The notes under the pieces: model-generated
What the model was told of the DNA's origin: nothing
What the model saw: the letters and a program-made list of their open reading frames with translations, nothing else
Databases searched by the model: none
In this document: one piece after another, positions 16,758-25,849 of the stretch
Layout of the letters: every line of letters begins with the position of its first letter
How positions within the stretch are numbered: position 1 is the first letter of the stretch
Assembly: GCA_024275995.1 (NCBI GenBank)
Contig: JAJRYB010000126.1
Coordinates: 1 to 43,087 of the forward strand
Reading direction: 5' to 3'
DNA from: Planctomycetota bacterium
GTDB lineage: Bacteria > Planctomycetota > Phycisphaerae > SM23-33
Length of the DNA stretch: 43,087 nucleotides
Position numbers and translations under genes: made by a program

Positions 16758-18176
16758 TCAGGCGGAACGGAAATGACGACGCGTTTTCGGAAGAACCAGA
16801 ATGAGCAGTACGATTGCGGCGGCGACGAATTGCACCGTCGTGCGTCCTGTTGCTCCCGTCGTCGAAACCCACCCCTCCAGCGATACACCCGCCGTGGACA
16901 GCGCGCCGTGCAGGGCGACGAGCAGCGCAATCGCCAGTATCACCCAGTAACTCCACCTTGCTCCGCGTCCGAAGAAACCCCACACCAGCCATGCCGCGAC
17001 GGCGCCGACCGCCAGCGCGCAGGCGAGAACCAGCCCCGTCAGTGTGTAATAGACCGGCTGGGACAGCACGAGTACGGCGGCGCAGCCAAGCACGAACGCC
17101 GATACGCGTCCGGACCACGCCAGCAGGCCCACCGCGCCTCCCATCGTCGCGGCGGTGTTCTGCGATTCCAACTGGCGCGTCTGGAACATTGCCATTCCGA
17201 TCAGCACCAGCGCCGCCGAATAGGAGGCGCAGTAGATCGCAGCCGAGAGCACGTACGATCCCGGGATCTCGGTATCGGAAGCGAGGGCGTCGAGCGGATA
17301 GAAAATCGTCAGGTCGGGCAGGGCCCATCCGAACACGCGCGCAGCGGGAATGGCGTCGGTGTTGGCTGCGAAAATCGCCGGGTGCGCCGAGCCGATGAAA
17401 AGGAACGCCACGCAGATCAGCAGCGTCGTGATCTGCCCGAAACGTGTTCCCGCGGCAACCGCGACAGCGACGAGCGTAAAGACGGCCATGAATATCAGAC
17501 CAATACCGACGAAAAGCTGCGCACGGAAGACCAGCACCGTCCGATCGTAATCCCAGTCGTAACCGATCGGTACGATTCGCCATTCTTTTCCGATGAACGA
17601 GATCAATCCCATCGCTACCGACAGCAGGACAAGTGCGGCGATAACGGCAGCGGAGATGAAAGGCCATCCGAAGAGATAATTTCCGCCTGCGGCGATCATC
17701 AGCGTCAGTGCGACGGCGCTGATACCGAGCACGAGGACCGGAGCGTCGTACGGGTCGCTGGCTGTGGACATCACCTGGTGGCGGACGGTCATCAGGTACA
17801 CGAGCGTGCAGAGGTAGAACGCCACGAATACGCCTCCGGCGACGCCCGCGAACTTCCCGAGCACGAACGTTCCCCGCGCGACGGGTTTGGAAATTACGGT
17901 AAGGGCGGTACGATCTTCGATTTCCCGGCTGAGAACGCCCGAGGCGCTGAACGCCGCGACGAACAGCCCGCTCAGCAACAGCGTGCTGAGTCCGAGATTT
18001 TCGAGCATTTTCTGGTCGCTTTTCCGGTATTCCCCGGTCCCGCCTCCCATGGTCCACGCGGACAGCGGCACCTGCATCACGAGCACGGCTATTGTCACCA
18101 TGATAACAATGCCGAAGATCGGCTGGCGGATCGTCTGCATAAACGTGTTGCGGCAGATGGACCAGAATCGAATCAT
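16758..18176 (-). CDS. ABC-2-type transporter permease
   Basis: 472 residues, highly hydrophobic, with about a dozen membrane helices. It opens MIRFWSICRNTFMQTIRQPI, a typical ABC-2 permease start, followed by helix 1 (FGIVIMVTIAVLVM) and, after a loop, the conserved segment SREIEDRTALTVISKPVARG, close to REFEEGTLELLLSRPVSR-like stretches of ABC-2 exporters. AAGGAT lies six bases before the ATG. No ATPase gene follows it. The divergent cluster begins 172 bases away and contains one ATPase with its own permease, so this could be a second subunit of that transporter. The stop is four bases from that of the convergent metal ATPase. Substrate unknown. Confidence 0.85.
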   Translation of the reverse strand: MIRFWSICRNTFMQTIRQPIFGIVIMVTIAVLVMQVPLSAWTMGGGTGEYRKSDQKMLENLGLSTLLLSGLFVAAFSASGVLSREIEDRTALTVISKPVARGTFVLGKFAGVAGGVFVAFYLCTLVYLMTVRHQVMSTASDPYDAPVLVLGISAVALTLMIAAGGNYLFGWPFISAAVIAALVLLSVAMGLISFIGKEWRIVPIGYDWDYDRTVLVFRAQLFVGIGLIFMAVFTLVAVAVAAGTRFGQITTLLICVAFLFIGSAHPAIFAANTDAIPAARVFGWALPDLTIFYPLDALASDTEIPGSYVLSAAIYCASYSAALVLIGMAMFQTRQLESQNTAATMGGAVGLLAWSGRVSAFVLGCAAVLVLSQPVYYTLTGLVLACALAVGAVAAWLVWGFFGRGARWSYWVILAIALLVALHGALSTAGVSLEGWVSTTGATGRTTVQFVAAAIVLLILVLPKTRRHFRSA

Positions 18177-18348
18177 GTTTATCCTTCGATGCGTCTGCGT
18201 TCGACGGTTGACGGAAATTATACGCCGCCGGGCTTCGGGAAGTTCCGAACAAGCGGCGCAAATTGTAGGCGTCCTGCGCTGTCCGCGGCAAGAGATCGTT
18301 TCCGCGCGGCGTTTGAGGGTCGCCGGATGAGGAACGGATTGGGCAAAT

Positions 18349-20637
18349 ATGGGTGATCAGAGACGCGGAAGACACATGGCGATCAGCGGGGCGGTGCTCG
18401 AAGGGGTTTTTGCCATCGTAATGATCGTAATCTGGCGCATGACCGGATCGTTCTCGGCGTTGGCGGCAGGGTTGTTTCTCGCCATCGGCGTGGGCGCCTG
18501 GCTGATGGTGACGGTCCTGTTCTACTGCCGGGAACTCGCCGATCGCGAATCCATCGAGCTGGAGGAGATTGCCTCCGGCGATACGGATCGATCGGCACTC
18601 TTCGAACGTGGAGAGGGCGACGAGCTTAGGCCCGCGAGGATGCGCCTGGAGAAGTTCGAACGCTGGGGCGTTCCGATTTTCACCGTCCTTTTCGCCGCGC
18701 TGCACGCGACTGTCGGCATCCTGCTGTTCCGCTCGCTTTCCACCAGGCCGGTGGTGGAGCTTCCAGGGGCCGCACAAAGTTCACTGTTCGTCACGATCAT
18801 CCTGTTCCTGGGATTCCTCTTCAGTCGGTACGCCATCGGAATGAGCAGCGAACGCCAATGGCGTCCGCTGCACGCAACCGGAAGCTACATGCTGGTCTGC
18901 GACCTGTTTATGCTCTCGGCCACGGTGTCGCTGCTATGTGCGTGGCAGGGATACGTGCAAGTCGACGTCATCGTCGCCTACGTGATCCTCGCCGTTCAGA
19001 TCGTTCTGGCGGTGGAAATGGCGATGAGTTTCCTGCTGGACCTGTACCGGCCTCGCGTTCCGGGGCAGGAGCATCGCCTGAGCTTCGACAGCAGGCTGTT
19101 CGCCCTTGTCGCCGAACCCGGCCGGGTTGGGCACTCGATCGCGGACACGCTGAATTACCAGTTTGGCTTCGATGTCTCCAAAACGTGGTTCTACCAACTC
19201 TTCAGCCGGGCGCTGGTGCCGCTGATTATCTTCGGTGTCGTTCTGCTTTTCGCCATGAGTTCCATCGTGATCGTACCCACCGGCGAGCGGCACGTGGTTT
19301 TCCGGTTCGGTCGCCTGAGCGAAACGCAACAAATGCTCACACCCGGCATTCATCTGAAGCTTCCCTGGCCTGTCGAAACGACCAGGCGTTTCAACGTGGG
19401 GAAGGTTCGCGAGATCATGCTCGGCGCGGGACCGGAACGCACCGTCGAGCAGCGCGCCCCGGAGTTTATCAAGGGGCGCGAGGTTTTTCTCTGGACGGTG
19501 GATCACGGCCCGAACGAGGAGCTCGACTTCCTGGTTGCGGTGTCGCCGACGGATGCTCGCAGAGCCAAAACGGTCGGCGAGAATCAACCTACCCCTCCGG
19601 TGAATATCATCAAGCTGGTAGCCGTGGTGAGATACAAAATCGGAGAGACTTTCGAGGATATAAAAAAATATGGCTTCAAATACAGCGAGCCACAGAAACT
19701 TCTGACGTCGGTGGCGTATCGCGAAATGACCCGCTACTGCGCCAGCGAGAGTCCCGAGGTGCTGATGAGCTACGGGCGACAGCGAGCGGCAGGGGAGCTC
19801 AAGAAACGCATCGCCAAAGCTCTTGGTCCTGAAGGTCTGGACATGGGCGTTGAGATAACGTTCGTGGGGTTCGCGTCCGTTCACCCCCCGAAAGAGGTGG
19901 CGATCGCATACGAGAATGTGCTCGCCGAGGAGCGGCGCCAGCTCGAGCAGCGTTACAAGGCGATGGCGTATGCGAATGAGCAGCTGGTGCGCGTTGCGGG
20001 CGACTCGATAAAGGCCCTGCAACTTGCCTTGGCGATCCGGACGATGGAAGAGCTGGAATCGCTTCAGCAGCTTCGGGGCGACGCCGCTAAATTCGACGCG
20101 CAGCTTGACGAATACATCCGGACGTCGAAGCACGACCTGGACGTGCTGGACAAGGAAATCGAGCGGGAAAGGCTGCTGGGGATGATCGTTTCCGGTGGAA
20201 AGCCAACCGGAAGGATGATCCTGCGCGAGAACTACGCCGAGCACCTGGAGGCCATGGCGAAATTGCGACGCCGTGGGAACGTCGATTTTGCGAAATTGAT
20301 CGCCGCGGCCCGGAAGGCTGTGGATGCGAGGTTCTACGAGACGACCGGCGAGGCGGTCGCCCTGGAAGCCGAGGCGCTCGGTGTTGCGGTAAAGACCGAA
20401 CTTGATGAACGGGCGATGGTGGAATCGTTCGAGCGGGAGTTGCCCGCCTACAAGGCAAGCCCGCAGCTTTACATGCTGGACCGCACGCTGGACGTGTGGG
20501 ACGAGGTTCTTCCCAGGCTGACCAAGTACCTGTTGCTCGTGGACCGCGACAAGATCGAGATTCGCCTGGACTGGCAGCGAAAAGAGACCGAGGGGCAGAT
20601 TCGCCAGCCGCCGCGGGAAGAAAACAAGGAACAATAA
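18349..20637 (+). CDS. Polytopic SPFH (HflK-like) protein
   Basis: 762 residues. The first 310 contain about six or seven hydrophobic segments, an unusual extension for the family. The last helix (ALVPLIIFGVVLLFAM, about 290-305) leads straight into an SPFH/band-7 domain: IVIVPTGERHVVFRFGRL, then TPGIHLKLPWPVETTRRF. A long helical region with SPFH-typical Glu/Ala/Lys content follows. HflK and HflC modulate the membrane protease FtsH; other SPFH proteins organise membrane microdomains. The ATG at 18349 has AGGAA about 14 bases upstream; an alternative ATG at 18376 has GGAAG closer. It is the first of three SPFH genes in a row followed by an ABC transporter. What the polytopic part does is unknown. 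Confidence 0.87.
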   Translation: MGDQRRGRHMAISGAVLEGVFAIVMIVIWRMTGSFSALAAGLFLAIGVGAWLMVTVLFYCRELADRESIELEEIASGDTDRSALFERGEGDELRPARMRLEKFERWGVPIFTVLFAALHATVGILLFRSLSTRPVVELPGAAQSSLFVTIILFLGFLFSRYAIGMSSERQWRPLHATGSYMLVCDLFMLSATVSLLCAWQGYVQVDVIVAYVILAVQIVLAVEMAMSFLLDLYRPRVPGQEHRLSFDSRLFALVAEPGRVGHSIADTLNYQFGFDVSKTWFYQLFSRALVPLIIFGVVLLFAMSSIVIVPTGERHVVFRFGRLSETQQMLTPGIHLKLPWPVETTRRFNVGKVREIMLGAGPERTVEQRAPEFIKGREVFLWTVDHGPNEELDFLVAVSPTDARRAKTVGENQPTPPVNIIKLVAVVRYKIGETFEDIKKYGFKYSEPQKLLTSVAYREMTRYCASESPEVLMSYGRQRAAGELKKRIAKALGPEGLDMGVEITFVGFASVHPPKEVAIAYENVLAEERRQLEQRYKAMAYANEQLVRVAGDSIKALQLALAIRTMEELESLQQLRGDAAKFDAQLDEYIRTSKHDLDVLDKEIERERLLGMIVSGGKPTGRMILRENYAEHLEAMAKLRRRGNVDFAKLIAAARKAVDARFYETTGEAVALEAEALGVAVKTELDERAMVESFERELPAYKASPQLYMLDRTLDVWDEVLPRLTKYLLLVDRDKIEIRLDWQRKETEGQIRQPPREENKEQ

Positions 20638-20670
20638 CCTCACGTTTCATTACACGGAAAAGGGATCGAC

Positions 20671-21597
20671 ATGTTCAAGAAACATCTTGGGATGATGATA
20701 CTGGGATCGGCGATCGTGCTGGCGCTTCTGCTGTCCACGGTGGTTTACGCGGTGGACGAGCTGAGCGACATCGTCGTGATAAAGACATTCGGAAAAATAA
20801 CGGACGTGAAGTACGGATCGCAGTCGCCTGGTCTGCACTTCAAGCTGCCCTGGCCTTTTCAGCGGATCGTCCGTTACGACTCGCGATGGTTCACGCTGGA
20901 AGCCCCGTACATGCAGACCCAGACCAAGGACGAGCAGGCCCTCATAATTTCGGTATTTTGCAGCTGGCGTATCGCAGAGGGCGACGCAAAGAAGTTTCAC
21001 GAGAGGCTGGAGTTCGTCGACCAGGCCCGCAAAACGATCCGCAAAAGGCTGCAGACCCACCAGGGCAACGTGTTCGGTCAGACCCCGTTGAGCGACCTGC
21101 TTTCGACGGACCCCAAACGCGTCAAGCTCCGGGAGGTGGAGCAGGAGATTCTCGATCTGATGCGTAAGGACCTGCGTGATGAGTATGGTATCGAGATTCG
21201 CCTGGTCGGTGTGAAGGCCTGGGGGTTGCCGCAGGTTGTCAGCGACCGCGTGATCGATGCCCAGAAGTCCGAGCGTGAGAACATGGCCAAGAGTCTCAAG
21301 GCCGCCGGCGAAGCCCAGGCAAAGGCCATCCGCAGTCGGGCCGAGGCCGCCAGTAAGCAGATCGTCGCCTTTGCCGAGGGCAAGGCGGCTTCGATCCGCT
21401 CAGGTGGATATCGCGCCGCGGCGGAACTGTACAGCCGGTATCGCGAGAATCCCGAGCTGGCGAAGTTTCTGCGAACGCTCGAATCGCTTCGCAAGGAATT
21501 CAAGTCCAGGACCATGATACTTCTGGACGGTTCGATGCTCCCGACCGTCAGGCTGTTCAAAGAAGGTCTCGAGCCGCCCACCGGAGGTGGGAAGTAA
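20671..21597 (+). CDS. SPFH protein, HflC-like
   Basis: 308 residues, the length of a typical HflC. One N-terminal membrane helix (MMILGSAIVLALLLSTVVYA, about 8-27) is followed by the band-7 core: VVIKTFGKITDVKYGSQSPG and HFKLPWPFQRIVRYDSRWFT. The middle carries the helical region with AKSLKAAGEAQAKAIRSRAE, the charged Ala-rich repeat that forms the SPFH coiled coil, and GYRAAAELYSRY near the end. AAGGGAT lies six bases before the ATG, and it starts 33 bases after the previous gene. In HflKC the two subunits form an alternating ring cage around FtsH; here it would pair with one or both flanking SPFH proteins. No ftsH gene is in the window. Confidence 0.9.
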   Translation: MFKKHLGMMILGSAIVLALLLSTVVYAVDELSDIVVIKTFGKITDVKYGSQSPGLHFKLPWPFQRIVRYDSRWFTLEAPYMQTQTKDEQALIISVFCSWRIAEGDAKKFHERLEFVDQARKTIRKRLQTHQGNVFGQTPLSDLLSTDPKRVKLREVEQEILDLMRKDLRDEYGIEIRLVGVKAWGLPQVVSDRVIDAQKSERENMAKSLKAAGEAQAKAIRSRAEAASKQIVAFAEGKAASIRSGGYRAAAELYSRYRENPELAKFLRTLESLRKEFKSRTMILLDGSMLPTVRLFKEGLEPPTGGGK

Positions 21598-21632
21598 CAC
21601 TGCCGACGAACACACATACCGGAGAGATATAG

Positions 21633-22922
21633 ATGGCCGACGAAACGGAAAACATCGACCAGCAGGCAAGCCGGATGGACCCTGCCGGAAAGAGCCTCTC
21701 GGACGCGCTGCGCATAAGCTTCCGCCTGTTGACGCTCATCATGATCGGCGTCGTGGTTGCGTTCATCCTGACGGGATTCCGCAGCATTCAGCCGACGCAG
21801 AAGGGCATCATAAAGGTGTTCGGAAGGCGCATTCGAACGGCGGAGCCAGGCTTCGCGTACAACTGGCCTTTTCCCATCGGCGAGATAGAGATCGTGGACG
21901 TAAAGAAAAAGACGCTCAAGATCGACGACTTCTGGATGCACGTCAGGCCGGAAGACAAGCTCAAGTCGCTGGGCGAGCTGCCCATTCCGCGCGAGGGGCT
22001 TCGTCCGGGGTGGGACGGCGCCGTGCTCACGGGCGACAGGAACCTGCTGCACCTGCGCATCGAGTGCATATACCAGGTGGACAATCCGGTGCTGTTCGCC
22101 GGGCAATTTCAAGATCCCGACGAGATGATCCGTTCGATCATCTGCGCGGCGATTATCCGTGAAGCCAGCCGGCACACGGCAAAGAGCGTTCAACTCACTC
22201 AGGCAGGGAGATTCGAAGCCCGTGTGATGAGCGAAGCCCAGAAGCAATTGGACATGATCGCAGACGGAGCGGTGGGCATAAGCAGCATCAGTATTACCGG
22301 GCGGACCTGGCCCCTGCGCGCACGGCCGGCGTACCGGGAGGCGCAGAATGCCAGCCAGGACAGGCAGAAGGCCTACGGCGATGCCGTTGGCGACGCCGAC
22401 AGGATGCTGATGAACGTAGCCGGAACGAATTACCGGATGCTTGTGGGCGTTCCCTGGGAGGCCGACTCCGGGGAAAAAATTCGACGGCAAAAACGGATCG
22501 CAGGGGAAGAATGGAACCTGATAGGCAAGTATAACCTTGCCCGCGCCGCCGGTAACGAGGAAGAGGCGCGGCGGATCATCGAGCGGATTAACAAGGTTCT
22601 CGTATCGAGCGAAGGTCAGGCCAGTAAAATCATCAACGCGGGTTATGAGTACCGCACCGCGGTTATCCAGGGCGTAAAGTCTCGCGTGCGCACGTTCGAG
22701 GAGCTGCTTCCCCGATTCCGCGAGATGCCTCAGTTCATGCGTTACAGCCGGCTGCTGAAAGTCCGCAACGAGATTCTCGGCGCTCCGGCCAACGAAAAGG
22801 CGTATCTCACGTTCGGCAAGGGTAGAACCGTCGTGAAAATCAGCAGGGACCCGGAAGCGATCCGGCGGATAATCAACGAGACCAGGAAACTCAGCGAGTC
22901 CGAAAAAAAACAGCGGAAGTAG
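21633..22922 (+). CDS. SPFH protein, HflK-like
   Basis: 429 residues, close to HflK length. A short cytoplasmic start is followed by a single helix (LLTLIMIGVVVAFILTGF, about 32-49), then the SPFH core with QPTQKGIIKVFGRRIRTAEP and YNWPFPIGEIEIVDVKKKT. The WDGAVLTGDRNLLHLRIECI segment matches the HflK habit of declaring GEMLTGDENIV-like strands. A long helical C-terminal part ends in a basic KKQRK tail. GGAGAG precedes the ATG, and the gene begins 35 bases after the HflC-like gene. Together with the HflC-like gene it makes a standard K/C pair, to which the larger polytopic SPFH protein is added. The exact role is not readable from sequence. Confidence 0.9.
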   Translation: MADETENIDQQASRMDPAGKSLSDALRISFRLLTLIMIGVVVAFILTGFRSIQPTQKGIIKVFGRRIRTAEPGFAYNWPFPIGEIEIVDVKKKTLKIDDFWMHVRPEDKLKSLGELPIPREGLRPGWDGAVLTGDRNLLHLRIECIYQVDNPVLFAGQFQDPDEMIRSIICAAIIREASRHTAKSVQLTQAGRFEARVMSEAQKQLDMIADGAVGISSISITGRTWPLRARPAYREAQNASQDRQKAYGDAVGDADRMLMNVAGTNYRMLVGVPWEADSGEKIRRQKRIAGEEWNLIGKYNLARAAGNEEEARRIIERINKVLVSSEGQASKIINAGYEYRTAVIQGVKSRVRTFEELLPRFREMPQFMRYSRLLKVRNEILGAPANEKAYLTFGKGRTVVKISRDPEAIRRIINETRKLSESEKKQRK

Positions 22923-22938
22923 CCCGCGAGGATTTGGG

Positions 22939-24132
22939 ATGGTGGATACAGTCCAAAGTGTGGTGACGACCGTGAAGCTCACGAAAGTGTTTCGTGACTT
23001 CTGGCTGCGTGAGAAGGTCGCGGCCGTGGTCGATCTTGACCTGGACGTGCTCCCGCACGAGGTGTTCGGGCTGCTCGGTCCCAACGGATCGGGAAAGAGC
23101 ACCACGCTCAAGATGATCCTCGGGCTGCTGTTCCCCACGCGGGGACGCATCTCGGTTATGGGCAAGTCGCCGGCGGACGTACGGATCAAGTCACGCATAG
23201 GCTTCCTTCCCGAAGAGTCGTACCTGTATCCATTCCTGGACGCGCGCGAGACGCTGGATTTTTACGGCCGGCTGTTCCATCAGCCGAGGCGCGAGCGTCT
23301 TCGCCGCATCGACATGCTGCTGGATATGGTCGGGCTTTCGAGCGTGGCGACGAGGCGCGTCGGGGAATATTCCAAGGGAATGCAGCGCAGGATCGGCCTT
23401 GCGCAGGCCCTCATAAACGATCCGGACCTGCTCATCCTGGACGAGCCGACCGCGGGAATGGACCCGATCGGAACCCGCCAGTTCAAGGACCTCATCCGCA
23501 CGCTTGGACGTCGCGGGAAAACGGTGATCCTCTCCAGCCACCTGCTTGCCGACGTCGAGGATGTCTGCGATCGCGTGTGTATTTTGTACGGTGGCAGGCA
23601 GAGGGCGTCCGGACGGGTGAGCGACCTGCTTTCGGACAAGAACCGCACGCGCCTTACGATTGAAAATGTGGACGCCGAGACGCTCGAAGCGATCGAGCAG
23701 ACGCTGGCATCCAGGGGCAGGGAGATTCTGGAGGTAACCCCGGCGAGAGAGAAGCTCGAATCGCTGTTCCTGCGCATCGTAACCGAGGCACAGGAGCAGA
23801 AGCTTGCGACCGGTGGCGCTCTGGTCGGAGAGTTGGCGGAGTTTCTTCGCGACGGGGAAGATCAGGCAGCCGAGAGCGTCATCGAGGATCTCGTCGCGGC
23901 CGGGTCGGAGAAAAAAATTGAACCGTCCGAGTTGCCGCCCCCGCCCCCGCTCGCAGCGCCCCAGCCGGCGCTCGAAGTTCTGCAGGAGTTGGTGTCCTCC
24001 GGCGAGGCCGAGCGCCAACCGTCCGACTCGACCGGCCAGACGCACCCGACGGAGCGTCCAGAGCAGTCTGACGCCGACCGCGACCTGCTTGACGAGCTTA
24101 CCCGAAGCGGAAATGACGGTAAGGAAAACTGA
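22939..24132 (+). CDS. ABC transporter ATP-binding protein with long C-terminal extension
   Basis: 397 residues. Walker A GPNGSGKST (47-55), signature YSKGMQRRIG (144-153), Walker B LLILDEP (164-170) followed by TAGMDP, and the switch His in ILSSHLLADVEDV are all present, so it should hydrolyse ATP. It is of the ABC-2 export type (CcmA/NatA-like). The family norm is about 240-310 residues; here another 100 or so follow, acidic and proline-rich (PPPPP near 333) and ending with a short repeat-like DLLDELTRSG. That tail could be a docking arm. It starts 16 bases after the third SPFH gene, and its stop abuts the ATG of the permease with no gap. The ATPase clearly serves the downstream permease. 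Confidence 0.93.
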   Translation: MVDTVQSVVTTVKLTKVFRDFWLREKVAAVVDLDLDVLPHEVFGLLGPNGSGKSTTLKMILGLLFPTRGRISVMGKSPADVRIKSRIGFLPEESYLYPFLDARETLDFYGRLFHQPRRERLRRIDMLLDMVGLSSVATRRVGEYSKGMQRRIGLAQALINDPDLLILDEPTAGMDPIGTRQFKDLIRTLGRRGKTVILSSHLLADVEDVCDRVCILYGGRQRASGRVSDLLSDKNRTRLTIENVDAETLEAIEQTLASRGREILEVTPAREKLESLFLRIVTEAQEQKLATGGALVGELAEFLRDGEDQAAESVIEDLVAAGSEKKIEPSELPPPPPLAAPQPALEVLQELVSSGEAERQPSDSTGQTHPTERPEQSDADRDLLDELTRSGNDGKEN

Positions 24133-25842
24133 ATGGGCGGCATCTGGGCAATTGCCAGACACACCTTTTTCGAGAGCCTGCGCACAAAGTTTGCGATCGT
24201 GACGCTGGCCTTGGAAATCCTGGCGCTCTCCACGTTCCCGTTCATCCTCACGGGCGACGGAACACTCGCCGGGCGCACCCGGACGTACCTCGCATACAGC
24301 CTGTCCATCACGACGGCGCTCCTGGCGCTGTGCATGATCTTCCTGTCCACCTACGTCGTGGCGTCCGACGTGCGAAAGAAGATGATCTTCACGGTCGTGA
24401 CCAAACCGCTGTCGCGATGGCAGTATATTCTTGGTCGCTGGGTTGGGCTGGTACTGCTCGGAACCATGCTCGTGGCGGGGTGCGGCGCCGCTATCTACGC
24501 CGGAGCGAGCTACCTGCACTCCCAGACGCCGATCAACCAGAAGGACCGTCGGATCGTCGAGACGGAGATTTTCACAGCCAGGCAGCGGGTATCTCCGGAC
24601 CCGATCGATATCGAGCCTTTCGTGAGGCGGAGAATCGAGCGACTCCAACAATCGGGGCAGTTCGCCGAGGTGCTGGAAGAGTTCAAAGGCAAGGTCGGCG
24701 GCGACGAGATAAAGGCGAGAGACCTGATGCTTCGGGAAATCCGCAAGCAGATCAGCGTATCTCTTCAGTCCGTTCGTCCCGGGCAGATACTCGTGCGGAA
24801 TTTTTCCGGAATCCACGTAGCCGGGTCGGACATTCGAAGCGACGGCGTCGTGGACGCAAGAGGCGAAGGAAACCTGCAGTTCTCGCCCGAAAAGCGGATA
24901 CGCGTGATGGACATGCTCGTTCGCGTGAAGGCCTCGCTGATAGGTCGGCTGATATATAAAGGTCCGGTGAGGGTCAACAACGTTATCGGGCAGGTGATGC
25001 AGCGACGAAGCGAATCGTTCGTCGTCAGATTCTTCGGCGGCGACGCGAACAACCCGGCGATCGCCGACGTGAAGAAGGGCGATAAGGTCGCCCTGACGAT
25101 AGAACCGGTGATCCAGCTTTCCTACAAGATCAAGATCGCCCCCGGGCAGGGGGGGGCGGCTGGAAGGGTGCTCAAGAGCATCTGGCAGCTCCAGAACCCC
25201 GACCCGCAGAGGCCCAGCGGGTATCCGCTTCCTGCCCGCCCCCAGGAGGACCCGGTGCAGATGGCGTCCACGATGACGGTGCCCGCATCCGTCGTCGATG
25301 GCCGGGGGAAAACTCGCGTGCTCTACCAGAATGCCAATCACCCGGACTTCGGAGTGCCGAAGGCGATCAGCGTGCAGATACTCAACGACGACATGTCGAT
25401 CCTCTTTCGCAGGGGAGGGTTCGACGCCAATTTTCTCCGGGGACTCCTGTTGCTGCTGCTGTTGCTCGCGTTCCTGGCGGCGCTGGGAGTATTCACGGGC
25501 AGCTTCCTGTCGTTCCCGGTGGCGTGCCTGGTGTGTTGTGCGGTTCTGCCGTTCGGGTTCATGGGCGGCTTTCTTTCCGATGCGGTCAGCCTGCCGTCGC
25601 ACCCCAACGCCCCGGTGGACTGGAGCATCTGGCTGGGACACTACATACTGAGGGGCATGCGGGTTGTCCTTCCCGACTTCAGCTCGACTTCGCCCACGGA
25701 TTCGCTGGTCGACGGGATGTACATTTCCTGGTCGACGGTCGGCCAGGCCGCGCTGATGACCCTTGCCGTGAGGGCGATGCTGCTGATGCTCCTTGCGTTC
25801 TGGGTGTTCCACAAGCGCGAGCTTGCCCGCGTGCAGGTGTAA
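24133..25842 (+). CDS. ABC-2-type transporter permease with large extracytoplasmic domain
   Basis: 569 residues. It opens MGGIWAIARHTFFESLRTKF, with first helices around 20-70, a conserved VASDVRKKMIFTVVTKPLSR segment (about 76-95) comparable to that of the permease at 16758, and a helix near 100-125. A soluble region of roughly 280 residues follows, rich in charged residues, before four or five helices in the last 140 (LLLLLLLLAFLAALGVF onward). Large outer domains between the second and third helix are known in several ABC-2 exporters. AAGGA seven bases upstream, inside the ATPase end, drives translation. ATPase and permease form one transporter. Substrate unknown. Confidence 0.88.
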   Translation: MGGIWAIARHTFFESLRTKFAIVTLALEILALSTFPFILTGDGTLAGRTRTYLAYSLSITTALLALCMIFLSTYVVASDVRKKMIFTVVTKPLSRWQYILGRWVGLVLLGTMLVAGCGAAIYAGASYLHSQTPINQKDRRIVETEIFTARQRVSPDPIDIEPFVRRRIERLQQSGQFAEVLEEFKGKVGGDEIKARDLMLREIRKQISVSLQSVRPGQILVRNFSGIHVAGSDIRSDGVVDARGEGNLQFSPEKRIRVMDMLVRVKASLIGRLIYKGPVRVNNVIGQVMQRRSESFVVRFFGGDANNPAIADVKKGDKVALTIEPVIQLSYKIKIAPGQGGAAGRVLKSIWQLQNPDPQRPSGYPLPARPQEDPVQMASTMTVPASVVDGRGKTRVLYQNANHPDFGVPKAISVQILNDDMSILFRRGGFDANFLRGLLLLLLLLAFLAALGVFTGSFLSFPVACLVCCAVLPFGFMGGFLSDAVSLPSHPNAPVDWSIWLGHYILRGMRVVLPDFSSTSPTDSLVDGMYISWSTVGQAALMTLAVRAMLLMLLAFWVFHKRELARVQV

Positions 25843-25849
25843 CTGGCGG

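Noticed and set aside
14765-16930. A 721-codon open frame on the minus strand opposite the metal ATPase
   Set aside because: Shadow of a well-supported P-type ATPase gene; no motif and unlikely composition.
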